DNA from: an uncultured Nonlabens sp.
GTDB lineage: Bacteria; Bacteroidota; Bacteroidia; Flavobacteriales; Flavobacteriaceae
Direction: 5' to 3'
DNA length: 64,000 nucleotides
NCBI GenBank assembly: GCA_947491755.1
Contig: CANLKV010000002.1
Coordinates: 434,001-498,000 of the forward strand
Below the pieces are notes generated by a model that ran no database searches, was not told the DNA's origin, and worked only from the letters and a program-made list of their open reading frames with translations. The number at the start of each line of letters is the position of its first letter. Position 1 is the first letter of the stretch. Both the position numbers and the translations under genes were made by a program. Shown in pieces: positions 16,204 to 25,491 of the stretch.

Positions 16204-18036
16204 ATGGCACGACCCCAATTACAATCTATAACCGAGAAATCAAAAACCTCTGCTTTTTCTCTCGATTCCTTATCGGCCATCCCAAGGTTTTTCAAGGAAA
16301 TCTGGAGTGTAAGCCCTCGACTATTCACAGTTAATAGTCTAGGCCGTTTATTGACGGCGCTATCCCCTGTAGTCACCTTATGGATAGGTAAAATCATAAT
16401 TGACGAGATCATTACCCAGGTGGCGCTGGAGGAGCAAGACCTTACTCGCTTGTGGACTTTTGTAGGTATAGAGCTGGCCATAGTTGTCGTTACTGAATTA
16501 TTAAACAGGTTAGTGACCTTGACAGATGGTTTGATAGGTGATTTATATTCCAACGCCTCTTCTGAAAAAATAATAAGAAAAACCAATGAATTAACGCTGG
16601 AGCAGCTTGAAGATCCAGATTTTTATGATAAACTAGAACGGGCTAGACAGCAAACTAATGGACGTGTGAACTTGATGAGTGATGCCCTAGGACAAGTACA
16701 GGCCTTGATTTCAATTGTATCATTAATCGCTGCATTAATCTATTTTGAGCCATGGCTTATCGTTTTACTTATTTTAAGTATTATTCCATCCTTTATCAAC
16801 GAGGCAAAATACAGTTCACACCGCTACTCACTGGCACGCAGCTGGACGGCAGAGCGTCGCGAGCTGGATTATTTGCGTTATGTGGGAGCAAATAATACCA
16901 CTGCCAAAGAGGTAAAGCTATTTGGGCTTACCGACTATATCGCTTTACGTTTTAAAAACTTATCGCATAAATATTATTTGATCAATAAAAATCTTTCGAT
17001 CAGACAAAGTATTTATGGGTCCTTGTTTAACATACTAGGAACTGCCTCTTATTACGGCGCCTATATTTTTATCATTATCAAGGTTATTTCTGGATTTTTA
17101 ACCATAGGTGAATTGACCTTTTTATCGGGTTCTTTTAATAGATTGCGTACTAATCTACAGCAGTTTTTTAGTCGATTCACTCGTATTTCAGAAGCTGCAC
17201 TTTATTTAAGGGATTACTTTGATTTTCTAGATATTCCACTAGAGCAAAATACGATTGACCCTATCCCTCTACCCGATCATATCAAGGATGGGTTTGAAAT
17301 ACGTAATCTAGGTTTCAGTTATCCTGGAAGTGCAACTCCAGTTTTAGAAAACGTAAGTTTTCACATTAAAGCCGGTGAAAAAATTGCTTTTGTAGGAGAG
17401 AATGGCGCAGGAAAAACTACATTAATTAAATTGATTCTTAGATTTTATGAGCCTACTCGTGGTGAAATATTACTGGATGGAATTAATATCAATAAGTTTT
17501 CTAAAGAAGACTACCGTGCCCGCTTTGGGGTGATTTTTCAGGACTTTTTCAAATATGAATTCCGTTTGAGAGAAAATATCGCTGTGGGGAATATTGCACA
17601 AATTGATAACGATCCCATGATCGTAAATGCCGCAGATCGCAGTCTAGCCAGTCAGGTAATTGCCGACATGACTGATGGAATTGACCAGCAACTGGGCAGA
17701 CGTTTTGCGAAAGGACAAGAATTAAGTGGTGGGCAATGGCAAAAAGTAGCTCTTGCGAGAGCCTACATGAAAGACGCAGATATCATGGTTCTAGATGAGC
17801 CTACCAGTGCGCTAGATGCTCAAGCAGAATATGATGTGTTTGAACGATTTATTGGTTTAACTAAAGGTAAAACTAGCATCATCATTTCTCATCGATTTTC
17901 GACCGTACGTATGGCAGATCGCATACTAGTGCTCAAGGAAGGCAAAATTGCCGAGATAGGAACCCATGAAGAATTGATGAACCAACCACAAACCTATGCG
18001 CGTCTGTTCAATTTACAGGCCGCTGGCTATCAGTAA
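16204..18036 (+). CDS. ABC exporter, fused membrane and ATPase domains
   Basis: A 610-residue half-transporter working as a dimer. Six helices lie in the first 330 residues. The ATPase domain follows with Walker A GENGAGKTT (near 400), signature LSGGQWQKVALARA, Walker B IMVLDEPTSALD and switch IIISHRFSTVR. It resembles heterologous lipid or peptide exporters; no peptidase C39 domain is present. Its ATG is set by a TAnnTTTG box 4 bases upstream. It ends 100 bases before a shared terminator. Confidence 0.9.
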   Translation: MARPQLQSITEKSKTSAFSLDSLSAIPRFFKEIWSVSPRLFTVNSLGRLLTALSPVVTLWIGKIIIDEIITQVALEEQDLTRLWTFVGIELAIVVVTELLNRLVTLTDGLIGDLYSNASSEKIIRKTNELTLEQLEDPDFYDKLERARQQTNGRVNLMSDALGQVQALISIVSLIAALIYFEPWLIVLLILSIIPSFINEAKYSSHRYSLARSWTAERRELDYLRYVGANNTTAKEVKLFGLTDYIALRFKNLSHKYYLINKNLSIRQSIYGSLFNILGTASYYGAYIFIIIKVISGFLTIGELTFLSGSFNRLRTNLQQFFSRFTRISEAALYLRDYFDFLDIPLEQNTIDPIPLPDHIKDGFEIRNLGFSYPGSATPVLENVSFHIKAGEKIAFVGENGAGKTTLIKLILRFYEPTRGEILLDGININKFSKEDYRARFGVIFQDFFKYEFRLRENIAVGNIAQIDNDPMIVNAADRSLASQVIADMTDGIDQQLGRRFAKGQELSGGQWQKVALARAYMKDADIMVLDEPTSALDAQAEYDVFERFIGLTKGKTSIIISHRFSTVRMADRILVLKEGKIAEIGTHEELMNQPQTYARLFNLQAAGYQ

Positions 18037-18083
18037 AATGTCAGATAATTTATTTATTAATTGTTTGTATTTTTTTAAAGGAT

Positions 18084-18113
18084 AAAAAGCTCAGTCCGAC
18101 AACTGAGCTTTTT
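18084..18113. terminator. Bidirectional terminator between ABC exporter and proA
   Basis: Perfect 12-bp stem AAAAAGCTCAGT (18084-18095) with ACTGAGCTTTTT (18102-18113), loop of 6. T-rich on both strands, so it can serve the convergent genes on each side. Confidence 0.9.
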
Positions 18114-18137
18114 AGAAAGTGCTTATTAGTAAGCAGT

Positions 18138-19340
18138 TTATTGACGCACCTGGCCATTACCAGAAACATAATATTTATTTGTCACCAGCTGTTTTAAGCC
18201 TAAAGGACCTCGATGGTGTAGCTTGTCAGTGCTTATGGCAAGCTCTGCCCCTACACCCATTTGACCACCATCTGTAAAACGTGTCGATGCATTGTGATAT
18301 ACAGCAGCACTATCCACTTGCTCCATAAATTGAGCAGCAGCCTGGTCGCTTTCTGTCAGAATTATATTGGAATGACCACCAGAGTAGTTATTGATCAAAT
18401 TGATAGCATCTTCTAAACCGTCGACCGTTCCTATCGCGGCTTTACGTGCAAGAAACTCCTCAAACCATAGGTTATCGTTTGAGATAGCTTGATCAGTTTC
18501 CAGCATAGGCAATAACTCATCGCTTGCAACGATAGAAATTTTGTGTTGCACCAATGCCTTTTCGATATCTCGGCTTACCTGCTCTAGTTGCGGGTGATTC
18601 GTATCAATTAGGATTTTGTCTAATGCATTACAACCAGATATTTTATTTGTTTTTGCATTAACAATGACTGGTATTGCCTTTTCCATATCTGCATCTGGTG
18701 CCACATAAGCAAAATTATTACCACGGCCACTTACCAATACCGCACAGGTAGCATGTTGTTTAACAAATTGAATCAACCGCTCGCCACCGCGTGGTACAAT
18801 AAGATCCAGCGGCTGGTCTGGCGCTTTTAAAAACTCTTGTGTTGCCTCACGATCCATTTTGAGATATTGTATCCATTCTTTATCCAGCTGATTGGATTCT
18901 AGCGCTTTGTGCCAGCAATCAACTAACTCCTCATTACTATGATGAGCTTCTTTCCCTCCCTTGAGTAAAATTTTATTATTGGCTTTAAAAGCGAGCACCG
19001 CCGCCTCAATGGTTACATCGGGTCTTGATTCATAAATAATCATGATCGTACCAAACGGTGCTGTTTTGTTTACCATATCGAGTCCATTAGGTAACGTATT
19101 ATCACTTATTATTTTACCTACGGGATCTTCTTGCTCTTTTACCTCTCGTACTGCCCGTATCATATCATCTACCTTGTCACTATTGACGATCAATCGATCA
19201 TATAGGGCTTGATCCTCACCGGTAAACTGGTTCAAGTCTTTTTGATTAGCTTTTATAATTTGTTCTTTTCGCTCGTTTAACAAATCCATCATGGATTGCA
19301 ACACATTATTTTTATGTTCTTCTGTTAGTAACTTCATCAT
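18138..19340 (-). CDS. proA: Gamma-glutamyl phosphate reductase (proline synthesis)
   Basis: A 400-residue aldehyde-dehydrogenase-type enzyme that reduces glutamyl-5-phosphate to glutamate semialdehyde with NADPH. Visible signatures are PFGTIMIIYESRPDVTIEAAVLAFKANNKILLKGGKEA, the catalytic Cys in NKISGCNALDKILID, and FTDGGQMGVGAELAIST with RGPLGLKQL near the end. Last gene of the proC-proB-proA operon, 38 bases after proB; ATG 19340 could be replaced by the adjacent Met2. Confidence 0.97.
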   Translation of the reverse strand: MMKLLTEEHKNNVLQSMMDLLNERKEQIIKANQKDLNQFTGEDQALYDRLIVNSDKVDDMIRAVREVKEQEDPVGKIISDNTLPNGLDMVNKTAPFGTIMIIYESRPDVTIEAAVLAFKANNKILLKGGKEAHHSNEELVDCWHKALESNQLDKEWIQYLKMDREATQEFLKAPDQPLDLIVPRGGERLIQFVKQHATCAVLVSGRGNNFAYVAPDADMEKAIPVIVNAKTNKISGCNALDKILIDTNHPQLEQVSRDIEKALVQHKISIVASDELLPMLETDQAISNDNLWFEEFLARKAAIGTVDGLEDAINLINNYSGGHSNIILTESDQAAAQFMEQVDSAAVYHNASTRFTDGGQMGVGAELAISTDKLHHRGPLGLKQLVTNKYYVSGNGQVRQ

Positions 19341-19378
19341 TCGTTTGTATTCAATATTAAATTTTGAGGTCTCTTTAA

Positions 19379-20200
19379 TTAAAAGGACTCCTCCGTTTCT
19401 GTATTTTGAAAAACTCTAGTGCCTATATCTTTACCATTGACGATATCAATGATGCAATTATCATGTTTACCATTTGCAATGAACGTAGGGATATTCTTTT
19501 CTGCAGTTTGTTTTGCTACATTAATTTTTGACATCATGCCGCCTCTTCCTTCTCCTTCTTTTTTATTAGAGGATTGAATAAACTGCTCTACCGCTTGATC
19601 TGTAGTAACTGATTTTATGAGTCGCGAACTCTCATCTGCTGGGTTACCATCATATACGCCATCGATGTCAGTCAATAAAATGAGCATGTCTGCCCCTATC
19701 AACTCTGCAACCAGGCTAGCGAGTTCGTCATTGTCTGTAAACATGGACATGGATAGAGATACGGCATCGTCCTCATTTGCAATAGGTATAATCCCCTGAC
19801 TGAGCAGCCCCTCGTAACAATTGATCATATTTTCACGATGGACGCCCTCGTCAAAATCTCGTTTTGTTGCAAGTACCTGGGCGCAGCGCATACCATAATC
19901 ATGAAATATGCTGTAATAATGCCGCATCATTCTAGGCTGACCTACAGCGCTATAGACTTGTCTCCTTATAGTAATGTCCTCAATATCATTATCATCAAGG
20001 ACCTCCATTCCAGCAATTACAGATCCTGAAGAAATTAGTACTGTAATGATATCCTCTTCATACAGTCGCGCTATTTGATCTACTAATTTCTTTAAAATAG
20101 GGCGTACAATGCGATTGTCTTTATTGACCATTACATTAGTCCCTACTTTTACTACAACGCGTTTCTTATGTCTTTTTCTGGTTTGATCTATGTCTATCAT
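19379..20200 (-). CDS. proB: Glutamate 5-kinase, short form without PUA domain
   Basis: A 273-residue amino-acid kinase that phosphorylates glutamate, the first step of proline synthesis. The N-terminal RVVVKVGTNVMV, the ISSGSVIAGM loop, DNDELASLVAELIGADMLILLTDIDGVYDGNP and GRGGMMSKINVAKQTAEK are characteristic. E. coli ProB is about 367 residues with a C-terminal PUA domain; this one ends after the kinase domain. It begins 3 bases after the proC stop. Confidence 0.95.
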   Translation of the reverse strand: MIDIDQTRKRHKKRVVVKVGTNVMVNKDNRIVRPILKKLVDQIARLYEEDIITVLISSGSVIAGMEVLDDNDIEDITIRRQVYSAVGQPRMMRHYYSIFHDYGMRCAQVLATKRDFDEGVHRENMINCYEGLLSQGIIPIANEDDAVSLSMSMFTDNDELASLVAELIGADMLILLTDIDGVYDGNPADESSRLIKSVTTDQAVEQFIQSSNKKEGEGRGGMMSKINVAKQTAEKNIPTFIANGKHDNCIIDIVNGKDIGTRVFQNTETEESF

Positions 20201-20203
20201 GAG

Positions 20204-21004
20204 TTATTTTCCTAATTCTACAGCTCTATTAAATGCGGCATAAGCAGCTTCTTCAATCAAATCTTTTACATTATTATCATCCATAGAATCTAGTGCTGCT
20301 CTAGTGGTACCACCTTTTGAAGCAACACGATTCATCCATGATTCTGGACTCAAATCAGATTGATTAAATAGTTCTACTGCACCTTCAAAAGTCTGGCTTA
20401 CCAGTACTTTTGAATCATGATCTGAAAATCCCATTTTACTAGCAGCTTCCATCATGGATTGCATAAAGTAAAATACATAAGCCGGTCCACTGCCTGAGAT
20501 ACCTGTTGATGCGTCTATATCATTTTCTGTATCCAGATAAACAGACTTACCTGTTGTATCTAATAGCTTTTGAACTGTGGATAGTTCCAGTCTAGAAACC
20601 TCTGGGGATGCTGTAAAAGAGGTGAGCCCCTTACCTATTTGAGCAGGTAGATTAGGCATCGCTCGTACTACTTTAGTAATGCCCAGCCCTTCTTTTATGG
20701 TTTGTATAGTTACACCCGCCATGATGGATATTGCAAGCTGGTCTTCCTTCATCATTGGCTTGAGCTCTTCTAGCAGTTTTCCAGCATGGTAAGGCTTTAC
20801 GGCGATAAAAACGATATCTGCTTGCGGCAAGCAATCTGCTAGATTTGTATAAACATCAAAACGGCTGATTTTTTTGAGCTCTACTGTTTTTTCAGGACTG
20901 GTATCAGAAATCATTAAGTTGTCCTTACTTAGGTATTCAGATTTTACCAGGGCTTTTGCATAAGCCAGCCCCATATTACCTGCTCCTATTACAAGTACTT
21001 TCAT
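20204..21004 (-). CDS. proC: Pyrroline-5-carboxylate reductase
   Basis: A 266-residue enzyme that makes proline from pyrroline-5-carboxylate with NAD(P)H. The Rossmann motif VIGAGNMGLAYAKAL is at the N-terminus, IMAGVTIQTI and VVRAMPNLPAQIGKG in the middle, and GISGSGPAYVFYFMQSMMEAA with KGGTTRAALDSM form the C-terminal dimer domain. First gene of the proline operon. An 8-bp inverted repeat lies directly before its start codon and may control it. Confidence 0.97.
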   Translation of the reverse strand: MKVLVIGAGNMGLAYAKALVKSEYLSKDNLMISDTSPEKTVELKKISRFDVYTNLADCLPQADIVFIAVKPYHAGKLLEELKPMMKEDQLAISIMAGVTIQTIKEGLGITKVVRAMPNLPAQIGKGLTSFTASPEVSRLELSTVQKLLDTTGKSVYLDTENDIDASTGISGSGPAYVFYFMQSMMEAASKMGFSDHDSKVLVSQTFEGAVELFNQSDLSPESWMNRVASKGGTTRAALDSMDDNNVKDLIEEAAYAAFNRAVELGK

Positions 21005-21005
21005 T

Positions 21006-21038
21006 TTGTAACTGTATTTATATTAATGTTAGTTACAA
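21006..21038 (-). promoter_or_regulatory. Inverted repeat directly upstream of proC
   Basis: Perfect 8-bp arms TTGTAACT (21006-21013) and AGTTACAA (21031-21038) separated by 17 bases, ending 2 bases before the proC ATG. It could be an operator for a dimeric regulator, or an mRNA hairpin hiding the ribosome-binding region. No regulator is identified. Confidence 0.45.
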
Positions 21039-21174
21039 GAGCGCAAGTACCATGCGATGGTGCCATTGAGTTAATTTAATTGCAAATTGTTGAGAGATTG
21101 ACACGTATCTAACTTATTTACAATAAAATACATTTACTAAAAAAATGTAAAATGCATATAGCAGTTTTATGCCA

Positions 21175-21360
21175 TTACGGCACAATAGATGAATGAGGTG
21201 TAATTATGGCAGATAAAGGAATGCTGTAATCACTCCATTCATTAGCAGGGTCGATATAAATTCTAGGTGGTGGGTAGATAGAATACATCAAACTATCTTG
21301 AGAGAGTAAAAATCTAGGCAAGTAAAGCTGGTAGGTAAATAAAGTACCTTGATAAATTGA
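21175..21360 (-). pseudogene. Possible coding remnant in the proC-purC gap
   Basis: A minus-strand frame open for 61 codons that reads like protein (for example SIYPPPRIYIDPANEW then SDYSIPLSAII) but has no ATG at its beginning; the only Met, at 21288, would leave 37 residues. It could be the tail of a decayed gene or a small unrecognised gene, or chance. No family recognised. Confidence 0.25.
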
Positions 21361-21396
21361 TTAATAGGCCAGCTATTCCTCAAAAGCTAAACGCTG

Positions 21397-22356
21397 CTAG
21401 TGAGTATTGAGCCACGAGTTCACATTGCTCTCAATGCGATCTAAAATATTATTTGTGTCTGCTTTTACAAAGGTCTCACCAGTGATTTTTTCATAAAGTT
21501 CAATGTAGCGCTCGCTTACAGACAGTATGTATTCATCACTCATATCTGGTACCTTTTGACCTTCTAAACCTTGAAAACCGTTTGATATGAGCCACTGGCG
21601 CACAAACTCCTTGCTCAGTTGTTTTTGTGGCTCATTGCTGTCTTGTAAATCTTGATAGCTATCTGCATAAAAGTAGCGAGAGGAATCTGGCGTATGGATC
21701 TCATCAATTAAAACAATTGTTCCGTCTGCTGTTTTACCAAATTCATATTTAGTATCTACGAGTATCAACCCACGATCTGCAGCTAGCTCACTGCCACGTT
21801 TAAAAAGTGCCTGGGTATAGGTTTCAAGAATCTCATAGTCTGCTGGAGAAACGATATCACGTGCCAGAATATCCTCTCGTGAGATATCCTCGTCGTGATC
21901 TCCCAAAGCCGCCTTAGTCGCTGGCGTTATAATTGGCTCTGGGAATTTATCATTCTCTTTCATACCATCTGGCATAGAAACACCACACAATTGACGCTTG
22001 CCAGACTTGTACTCTCTTGCCGCATGACCACTTAAATAACCTCGAATGACCATTTCAACTTTAAAGGGCTCGCACTTATGCCCTATCGCCACATTAGGAT
22101 CGGGTGTAGCAATGAGCCAGTTAGGAACAATATCTTCGGTTGCTGCCATCATTTTGGTAGCGATTTGATTGAGGATTTGTCCTTTAAAAGGAATACCGCG
22201 CGGCATCACCACGTCAAAGGCACTAAGACGGTCTGTCGCAATCATCGCTAGTCGATCATTTTCTAAACCATACACCTCGCGCACTTTTCCTTTGTAGAGT
22301 GATTGTTGCCCTGGAAAGTTAAAATTTGTGTCTGTTATGGTATCAAAAAGAAACAT
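21397..22356 (-). CDS. purC: Phosphoribosylaminoimidazole-succinocarboxamide synthase
   Basis: A 319-residue SAICAR synthase, purine pathway step from CAIR plus aspartate. [40 protein letters not shown] and [26 protein letters not shown] are diagnostic, and [11 protein letters not shown] with [13 protein letters not shown] lie further on. The length fits the longer eukaryote-like form (about 300) rather than the E. coli 237-residue form. Encoded downstream of phoH on the same strand, 174 bases apart, with a palindrome copy between. Confidence 0.97.
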   Translation of the reverse strand: MFLFDTITDTNFNFPGQQSLYKGKVREVYGLENDRLAMIATDRLSAFDVVMPRGIPFKGQILNQIATKMMAATEDIVPNWLIATPDPNVAIGHKCEPFKVEMVIRGYLSGHAAREYKSGKRQLCGVSMPDGMKENDKFPEPIITPATKAALGDHDEDISREDILARDIVSPADYEILETYTQALFKRGSELAADRGLILVDTKYEFGKTADGTIVLIDEIHTPDSSRYFYADSYQDLQDSNEPQKQLSKEFVRQWLISNGFQGLEGQKVPDMSDEYILSVSERYIELYEKITGETFVKADTNNILDRIESNVNSWLNTH

Positions 22357-22462
22357 GATCGTCAGTTTTATCTTATTGGCAAAGTTGCAAAAACCCTTCT
22401 TGTAAATAAGTGGTAGTAGATCAATTTTATTAAGTAGTTATTGACCATGTTGATAGAGAGTC

Positions 22463-22478
22463 CGCTTTCGCGAAAGCA
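22463..22478. repeat. Dispersed palindrome, 1 mismatch
   Basis: Copy between phoH and purC; the last base is A instead of G. Confidence 0.9.
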
Positions 22479-22530
22479 AACTACCTTAAAAGCAATAACC
22501 CATTACAAGTAACACGGTCAATGCACATAA

Positions 22531-23481
22531 TTAATTGCGATTTTCTATGGCTTTATATGCGGCAATAACCTTTTTGACCAACCTGTGACGTACCACATCG
22601 CTGTCATCTAAATACATGATTCCTACCCCATCCACATCTTTTAAAATAAGTAGCGCCTCTTTAAGTCCAGATATCGTACGACGTGGCAGATCGATCTGCC
22701 CTGGATCACCAGTAATAAAAAACTTTGCATCCTTACCCATGCGGGTAAGAAACATTTTCATTTGTGCGTGTGTCGTGTTTTGTGACTCATCCAGAATGAC
22801 ATATGCTTGATCTAGAGTACGGCCACGCATAAAGGCAAGTGGCGCAATCTGAATGATACCTTTCTCAATATAGCTTGCTAGACGTTCAGCAGGTACCATA
22901 TCGCGCAATGCATCATAAATAGGTTGCATGTAGGGATCTAATTTTTCCTTGAGGTCACCAGGTAAAAACCCTAGATTTTCTCCAGCTTCAACGGCTGGTC
23001 TGGTAATGATAATGCGTTTGACCTCACGGTTTTTTAAAGCTTGCACAGCTAGTGCTACCCCTATATAAGTCTTTCCCGTACCGGCAGGGCCTATCGCAAA
23101 CACCATATCATTTTGTCTACAAAGTGCTACCAGTTTGCGTTGGTTGGGAGTCTTAGGACGTATTTGCGCACCGTTATTCCCATGCACAAGAACGTCATTC
23201 ACACCTCTAGAATCAAAGTTTTCTGTTTCGTTTGTTGTTAACAATCGCTCCATGACATTCTCATCGATCTTGTTGTATTTAGCAAAATGCTTGAGAAGAA
23301 TTTCCAGTCTTTTATCAAATTCTGCCAGCTGCTCTTCATCTCCATAAACCTTCATTACAGAACCTCGTGCAACGATTTTAAGTTTAGGATAGTGCTGTTT
23401 TAAGAAAGCAAGGTTTTTATTTTTAGCCCCAAAAAACTCTCGTGGATTCGTGTCTGCGAGATCGATTATAAGTTCATTCAA
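22531..23481 (-). CDS. phoH: PhoH-like ATPase
   Basis: A 316-residue PhoH protein. An N-terminal KH-like region precedes the helicase-like core: Walker A GPAGTGKTYIGVALA (near 130), ITRPAVEAGENLGFLPGDLKEKLDPYMQPIYDAL, Walker B VILDESQNTT and FITGDPGQIDLPRRT. PhoH proteins act on RNA or in ribosome maturation; the exact role is unproven. Divergent from the SAM hydroxide adenosyltransferase gene, with about 150 bases between. Confidence 0.95.
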   Translation of the reverse strand: MNELIIDLADTNPREFFGAKNKNLAFLKQHYPKLKIVARGSVMKVYGDEEQLAEFDKRLEILLKHFAKYNKIDENVMERLLTTNETENFDSRGVNDVLVHGNNGAQIRPKTPNQRKLVALCRQNDMVFAIGPAGTGKTYIGVALAVQALKNREVKRIIITRPAVEAGENLGFLPGDLKEKLDPYMQPIYDALRDMVPAERLASYIEKGIIQIAPLAFMRGRTLDQAYVILDESQNTTHAQMKMFLTRMGKDAKFFITGDPGQIDLPRRTISGLKEALLILKDVDGVGIMYLDDSDVVRHRLVKKVIAAYKAIENRN

Positions 23482-23633
23482 AAGCGAAAGATTAAGTGAC
23501 GATTTGCGTCTATTATTTTTTAGTTTTGCTAGGGTTAGTCTAGCGATCTATGAAATTAATAAATTCTAATCACGAGAGGCTGTCCTAAGGTAAAATTTAT
23601 ATCATTATTTAATTAACAACGCTATTTACTTTT

Positions 23634-24470
23634 ATGGCCATAATTACATTGACTACAGATTTTGGCTGGAAAGATCCTTATGTTGGTGCCGTAAAAGGCG
23701 CTATTTATAAAGAATTAGAAACCGCGACAATTGTTGATATATCTCATGATGTGTCGCCCTTTCATATTGCCGAAGCGGCCTATATTATTCAAAATGCCTA
23801 CGATTCCTTTCCAGAAGGAACCATACATATTATAGGAGTTGATGCAGAGCATACTCCTGAAAATAAACATGTTGCTATCTTTTTAAATGGCCATTATTTT
23901 ATTTGTGCAGACAACGGAGTTTTATGTTTGATCATGAGCAGGTTAAAGCCAGAAAAAATTGTAGAAATCAACATACACGATCGTATATCATCAAACTTTA
24001 CAACCCTGGATGTTTTTGTAAAAACAGCCTGTCACATTGCTCGCGGTGGCACCCTAGAGGTGATCGGCAAAACGATTAAAAGTTTGAGATCTATAACAGG
24101 AATTCACCCTAATGTCTCTGATAATGGCAATTACATCAATGGACAGGTGATTTATATAGATAATTATGGCAATAGCGTGACTAACATAAGTAAAGAGCTA
24201 TTCCAGCAAGTGGGTCGCGGTCGTAGTTTTTTATTGTCTGCACGCAATGAGCGCCACAAACGTATATATGATCGTTATTCTGATATCGTTAATTATGAGA
24301 TGAGTCCAGATCGCAGGGATGTGGACGGTAAGGGACTGGTTATTTTTAACACCGCTGGAATGATCGAGATAGCTACATACCGGTCAAATCCTTTAACAGT
24401 GGGTAGTGCGAGTACTTTATTTGGCCTTCAAATAGATGCTCCTGTTATCATTAACTTTGAAAATTTATGA
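23634..24470 (+). CDS. SAM hydroxide adenosyltransferase (DUF62 family)
   Basis: A 278-residue enzyme of the fluorinase-like DUF62 family, which hydrolyses S-adenosylmethionine to adenosine and methionine. The N-terminal signature ITLTTDFGWKDPYVGAVKG holds the conserved Asp, and ISHDVSPFHIAEAAYII and FICADNGVL are typical. The C-terminal domain starts near residue 170 with GQVIYIDNYGNSVTN. Four bases of overlap join it to the next gene, placing it at the head of the gldF-gldG operon. Biological purpose is unclear in this lineage. Confidence 0.92.
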   Translation: MAIITLTTDFGWKDPYVGAVKGAIYKELETATIVDISHDVSPFHIAEAAYIIQNAYDSFPEGTIHIIGVDAEHTPENKHVAIFLNGHYFICADNGVLCLIMSRLKPEKIVEINIHDRISSNFTTLDVFVKTACHIARGGTLEVIGKTIKSLRSITGIHPNVSDNGNYINGQVIYIDNYGNSVTNISKELFQQVGRGRSFLLSARNERHKRIYDRYSDIVNYEMSPDRRDVDGKGLVIFNTAGMIEIATYRSNPLTVGSASTLFGLQIDAPVIINFENL

Positions 24471-24763
24471 TTGTAAGAATAGTTAAGATGCATTTTGCCG
24501 CAAATAAAGTCCCAGAATTTCTTAAAATGTTTGATGAGATTAAGGAATCTATCAGAGTACAGCCTGGCTGTACTTTTTTAGAACTTTATCAAGGAGAGCA
24601 TGATCCACAAATGTTTTATACCTACAGTTACTGGAGTAGCGCTGCTGACCTTGATAACTATAGAAAATCTTCATTGTTCAAGCAAGTATGGCCAGCAACG
24701 AAAGCCATGTTTGATCAAAAACCTGAAGCCACTAGCGTTCACAAAATACACAGTCTTCCATGA
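24467..24763 (+). CDS. ABM-fold (antibiotic biosynthesis monooxygenase-like) protein
   Basis: A 98-residue single ferredoxin-like domain: VRIVKMHFAANKVPEFLKMFDEIKESIRVQPGCTFLELYQ then FYTYSYWSSAADLDNYRKSSLF. Such dimers include small monooxygenases and heme-degrading enzymes, but many have no known substrate. It overlaps both neighbours by 4 bases, so it is translated with the DUF62 and GldF genes. Confidence 0.85.
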   Translation: MIVRIVKMHFAANKVPEFLKMFDEIKESIRVQPGCTFLELYQGEHDPQMFYTYSYWSSAADLDNYRKSSLFKQVWPATKAMFDQKPEATSVHKIHSLP

Positions 24764-25491
24764 AAGCTATATATTGGAAAGAATTGCGCAGTTTTTTCAG
24801 CAATTTAAGTGGGTACCTTGTTTTATGTATCTTTTTATTAGTCAGCAGTTTGCTTGTATTTGTTTTTGATGGAGAATATAACGTCCTTAATTATGGCTTT
24901 GCAGATTTGACTCCATTCTTTTTATTGGTTCCCTGGCTTTTTATGTTTTTAATTCCTGCCATATGCATGCGCAGCTTTACTGTAGAAAGAGACCTAGGTA
25001 CCATTGAGATTTTACTAACCAGACCTATTTCCATACGAGGTATTGTAGGCGGTAAATTACTAGCGGCTTTTACCATTGTGCTACTGGCATTGTTGCCTAC
25101 TGTTTTATACGTTATTACCATAGCAAGCCTGGGAAAGGAATTTAATAATATAGATCTAGGAAGCACTCTAGGGAGTTACATAGGTGCTATTCTGCTTGCG
25201 TTATCTTATACTAGCATCGCCCTATACTGTTCTACCATCACAAAAAATCAGATTATTGCTTTTCTTATATCGGCCTTAATTTGTTTTAGTATGTATTTTG
25301 GATTTGAAGGTGTTGCGGGCTACATCAATACCGATACTTTTATCAATCAGTTGGGAATGAAGTACCATTATGAAAGTATGGCTCGTGGTGTACTAGACAC
25401 GAGAGACGTTATCTATTTCATTAGTTTGTCGGTTTTCTTTTTCGCTTTAAGCGAAATGTCATTAAAAAACAGTATTAAAAACAACCCATGA
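24760..25491 (+). CDS. gldF: Gliding motility ABC transporter permease GldF
   Basis: A 243-residue ABC-2 permease with six hydrophobic helices. It starts MKAIYWKELRSFFSNLSGYLVLCIF, as GldF does, and carries RDLGTIEILLTRPIS in the first cytoplasmic loop. With GldG and the separate ATPase GldA (not in this window) it forms a transporter linked to gliding in Flavobacterium. It overlaps gldG by 4 bases. Confidence 0.95.
   Translation: MKAIYWKELRSFFSNLSGYLVLCIFLLVSSLLVFVFDGEYNVLNYGFADLTPFFLLVPWLFMFLIPAICMRSFTVERDLGTIEILLTRPISIRGIVGGKLLAAFTIVLLALLPTVLYVITIASLGKEFNNIDLGSTLGSYIGAILLALSYTSIALYCSTITKNQIIAFLISALICFSMYFGFEGVAGYINTDTFINQLGMKYHYESMARGVLDTRDVIYFISLSVFFFALSEMSLKNSIKNNP

Larger units (their letters stand above)
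21005..21396. other. Intergenic region between proC and purC
   Basis: 392 bases. It holds the inverted repeat before proC and a minus-strand open frame without a good start (both listed separately). Apart from a 5-bp hairpin at 21049-21061, I see nothing else. Confidence 0.5.
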
